DNA of 64,000 nucleotides, from assembly GCA_027627225.1 (NCBI GenBank), contig CM051027.1, forward strand, positions 92,173,151-92,237,150. The letters run 5' to 3'. The position numbers were made by a program, and so were the translations under genes. Below are positions 62,700 to 64,000 of this stretch, piece by piece. The notes below the pieces were generated by a model, which did no database searches, was not told the origin of the DNA, and saw only the letters and a list, made by a program, of their open reading frames with translations. Every line of letters starts with the position of its first letter. Positions within the stretch are counted from its first letter, which is position 1. The stretch is from Congeria kusceri (taxonomy: Eukaryota; Mollusca; Bivalvia; Myida; Dreissenidae).

Positions 62700-63605
62700 T
62701 GTATAGGGGACCTCCTCGGCGGCGTCCATGGTCCGTCGTCCGTATGCCTTCAACAATTTGGACCGTTATCGCAATAACTACATTTTTTATTCAATCTTGA
62801 CCTAACTTGCACAGTTTGTGTATGACCATAACATCTCGGATGGGATTGTAATTGGGAATGCAAAAAAAGTGCAAAAATGCCCTTTTCCAACGTGTAGACT
62901 TTATTTTCCATCCAATCTTAACCAAACTTTCACATTTTGTGCATGACCATCAGATCTCAGCAGATGCCAAAAAAGGGCCAGATCGTTTTGCAAACACCAG
63001 AGTTATTGCCCTTTGTTTATAAAAAAAAATTACAAAAATGGATAATATTCAAGATAGAGACTTCGTTTTTCATCCAATCTTCACCAATCTTTCACAGTTT
63101 GTCTATTATCATGAGATTACAGTTGAAGTCGAATATAAGCAAGATCAGACCAGAAACACCAGAGTTATTGCCCTTTGTTTGTGAAAAAAATATGCAAAAA
63201 TGGACATTATTCAGGATAGATACTTCATTTTTCATCCAATCTTCACCAATCTTGCACAGTTTGTCTATGACCATAAGATTTATGGTGAATTGGAATATAA
63301 GCGAGATCGGACCAGAAACAACAGAGTTATTGCCCTTTATTTGTGAAAAAATATGCAAAAATGGACATATTCAGGATAGAGACTTCATTTTTCATCCAAT
63401 CTTGACCAATCGTGTACTGTTTGTCTATGAACGTAAGACTACAGGTGAAGTCGAATATAAGCATGATCGGGCCGGAAAAACCAGATTTATTGTTCCTTGT
63501 GTTGGGAAAAATACAAAAACAAGTTATGATTGGCTTGCACGCACGATTTTTGATTCAATGTTGACCAAACTTACACAGTTTGCGCATGACCATAAAAATT
63601 GATTG
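62700..63605 (+). repeat. Tandem array, ~5 units of ~145 bp
   Basis: CATCCAATCTTCACCAATCT, TCACAGTTTGTCTATGACCA, CACCAGAGTTATTGCCCTTT and GACTTCATTTTTCATCC repeat. The head has GGCGGCGTCCATGGTCCGTC. The 221-codon + frame (62937-63602) is repeat-derived, with no conserved domain visible. Confidence 0.92.
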
Positions 63606-64000
63606 ATCAAATTTGATTTCCAACAGTTGCAAGACTTGCATGCAGTTATTTGTGCATGCAACATTGATGTCTTCAGAGCCTGCATTAATATCATTTATCA
63701 TCATTTGGACAGAAAATTATCAAAGAAAAAGCAAAACTTTACCTTATAGCACAGACATCGCAATTATCGCATTGCAACTAGTTCTCCAAACCTGTTTGCG
63801 AAAAAGACATCAAAATCTACTGTTTCTGCATTTTCCAGTCAATGACTAAATGAAAAAGGGTCCGATAAGAATATCGAGAAAAATGATTTGAGAACCATTA
63901 GCAAAAAAACGCACACCCACTACCCAACTCATACTTTAGTTAGCCCATTGCACCTACCGATGTTTTAAATCAAAATTGATCCTATCCCCCTCTGTGTATT
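63606..64000. other. Right edge of the window, nothing recognised
   Basis: Presumably gene C intron; no exon or element ends seen. Confidence 0.5.

Noticed and set aside
62937..63602. 221-codon + strand open frame
   Set aside because: It runs through about five tandem units; the peptide repeats the same FIQSSPI...PETPELLPFV phrases and has no known domain.

Overview
The window is eukaryotic and most likely from a bivalve mollusc (a dreissenid mussel is my guess). It is AT-rich, genes are split by GT-AG introns up to about 13 kb, and most of the rest is dispersed short elements and tandem arrays of the kind I associate with bivalve genomes. The naming is inference; intron structure and protein content are seen directly. 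There are no prokaryotic operons and no CRISPR array.

Layout. (1) 1-6.3 kb: repeats, then the last two coding exons (3082-3155, 3750-3972, + strand) and probable 3' UTR of a gene I cannot name. (2) 7.4-20 kb: foldback elements, a tRNA-derived SINE and several tandem arrays; no host gene seen. (3) 20.1-27.2 kb: a tandem array of about 165-bp units split by a 4.5-kb DNA transposon (21165-25702) with matching 15-bp ends. It encodes an apparently intact THAP/DDE transposase on + and a YqaJ-type nuclease on -. I reconstructed both genes exon by exon: their exons alternate along the DNA on opposite strands, each gene lying inside the other's introns without exon overlap. (4) 27.5-45.0 kb, - strand: a complete RAD51C gene in seven coding exons (357 codons before the stop), with a 12-kb intron 4 full of repeats. 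(5) 45.9 kb to beyond 60 kb, + strand: a gene starting head-to-head with RAD51C across an 846-bp shared 5' region; three exons are visible and the protein is not recognised. (6) 60.5-63.6 kb: three tandem-array families in that gene's next intron.

How the parts relate. RAD51C is the host repair gene (RecA/RAD51 family paralogue acting in homologous recombination). The transposase and nuclease genes are selfish and unrelated to it. A 260-bp palindromic foldback element (about seven copies, 4-bp AT-rich target duplications) ends 22-27 bp upstream of the 3' splice sites of one exon in each of the three host genes. A 721-bp hAT-type element with a perfect 8-bp duplication sits inside one of these copies, in RAD51C intron 1.

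Points deserving most scrutiny: the interlocked transposon genes, the foldback-element/splice-site association, and three RAD51C oddities (Gln where RAD51-family proteins carry a catalytic Glu, a 75-bp tandem duplication covering an acceptor and Walker B coding sequence, and a 32-nt last intron).
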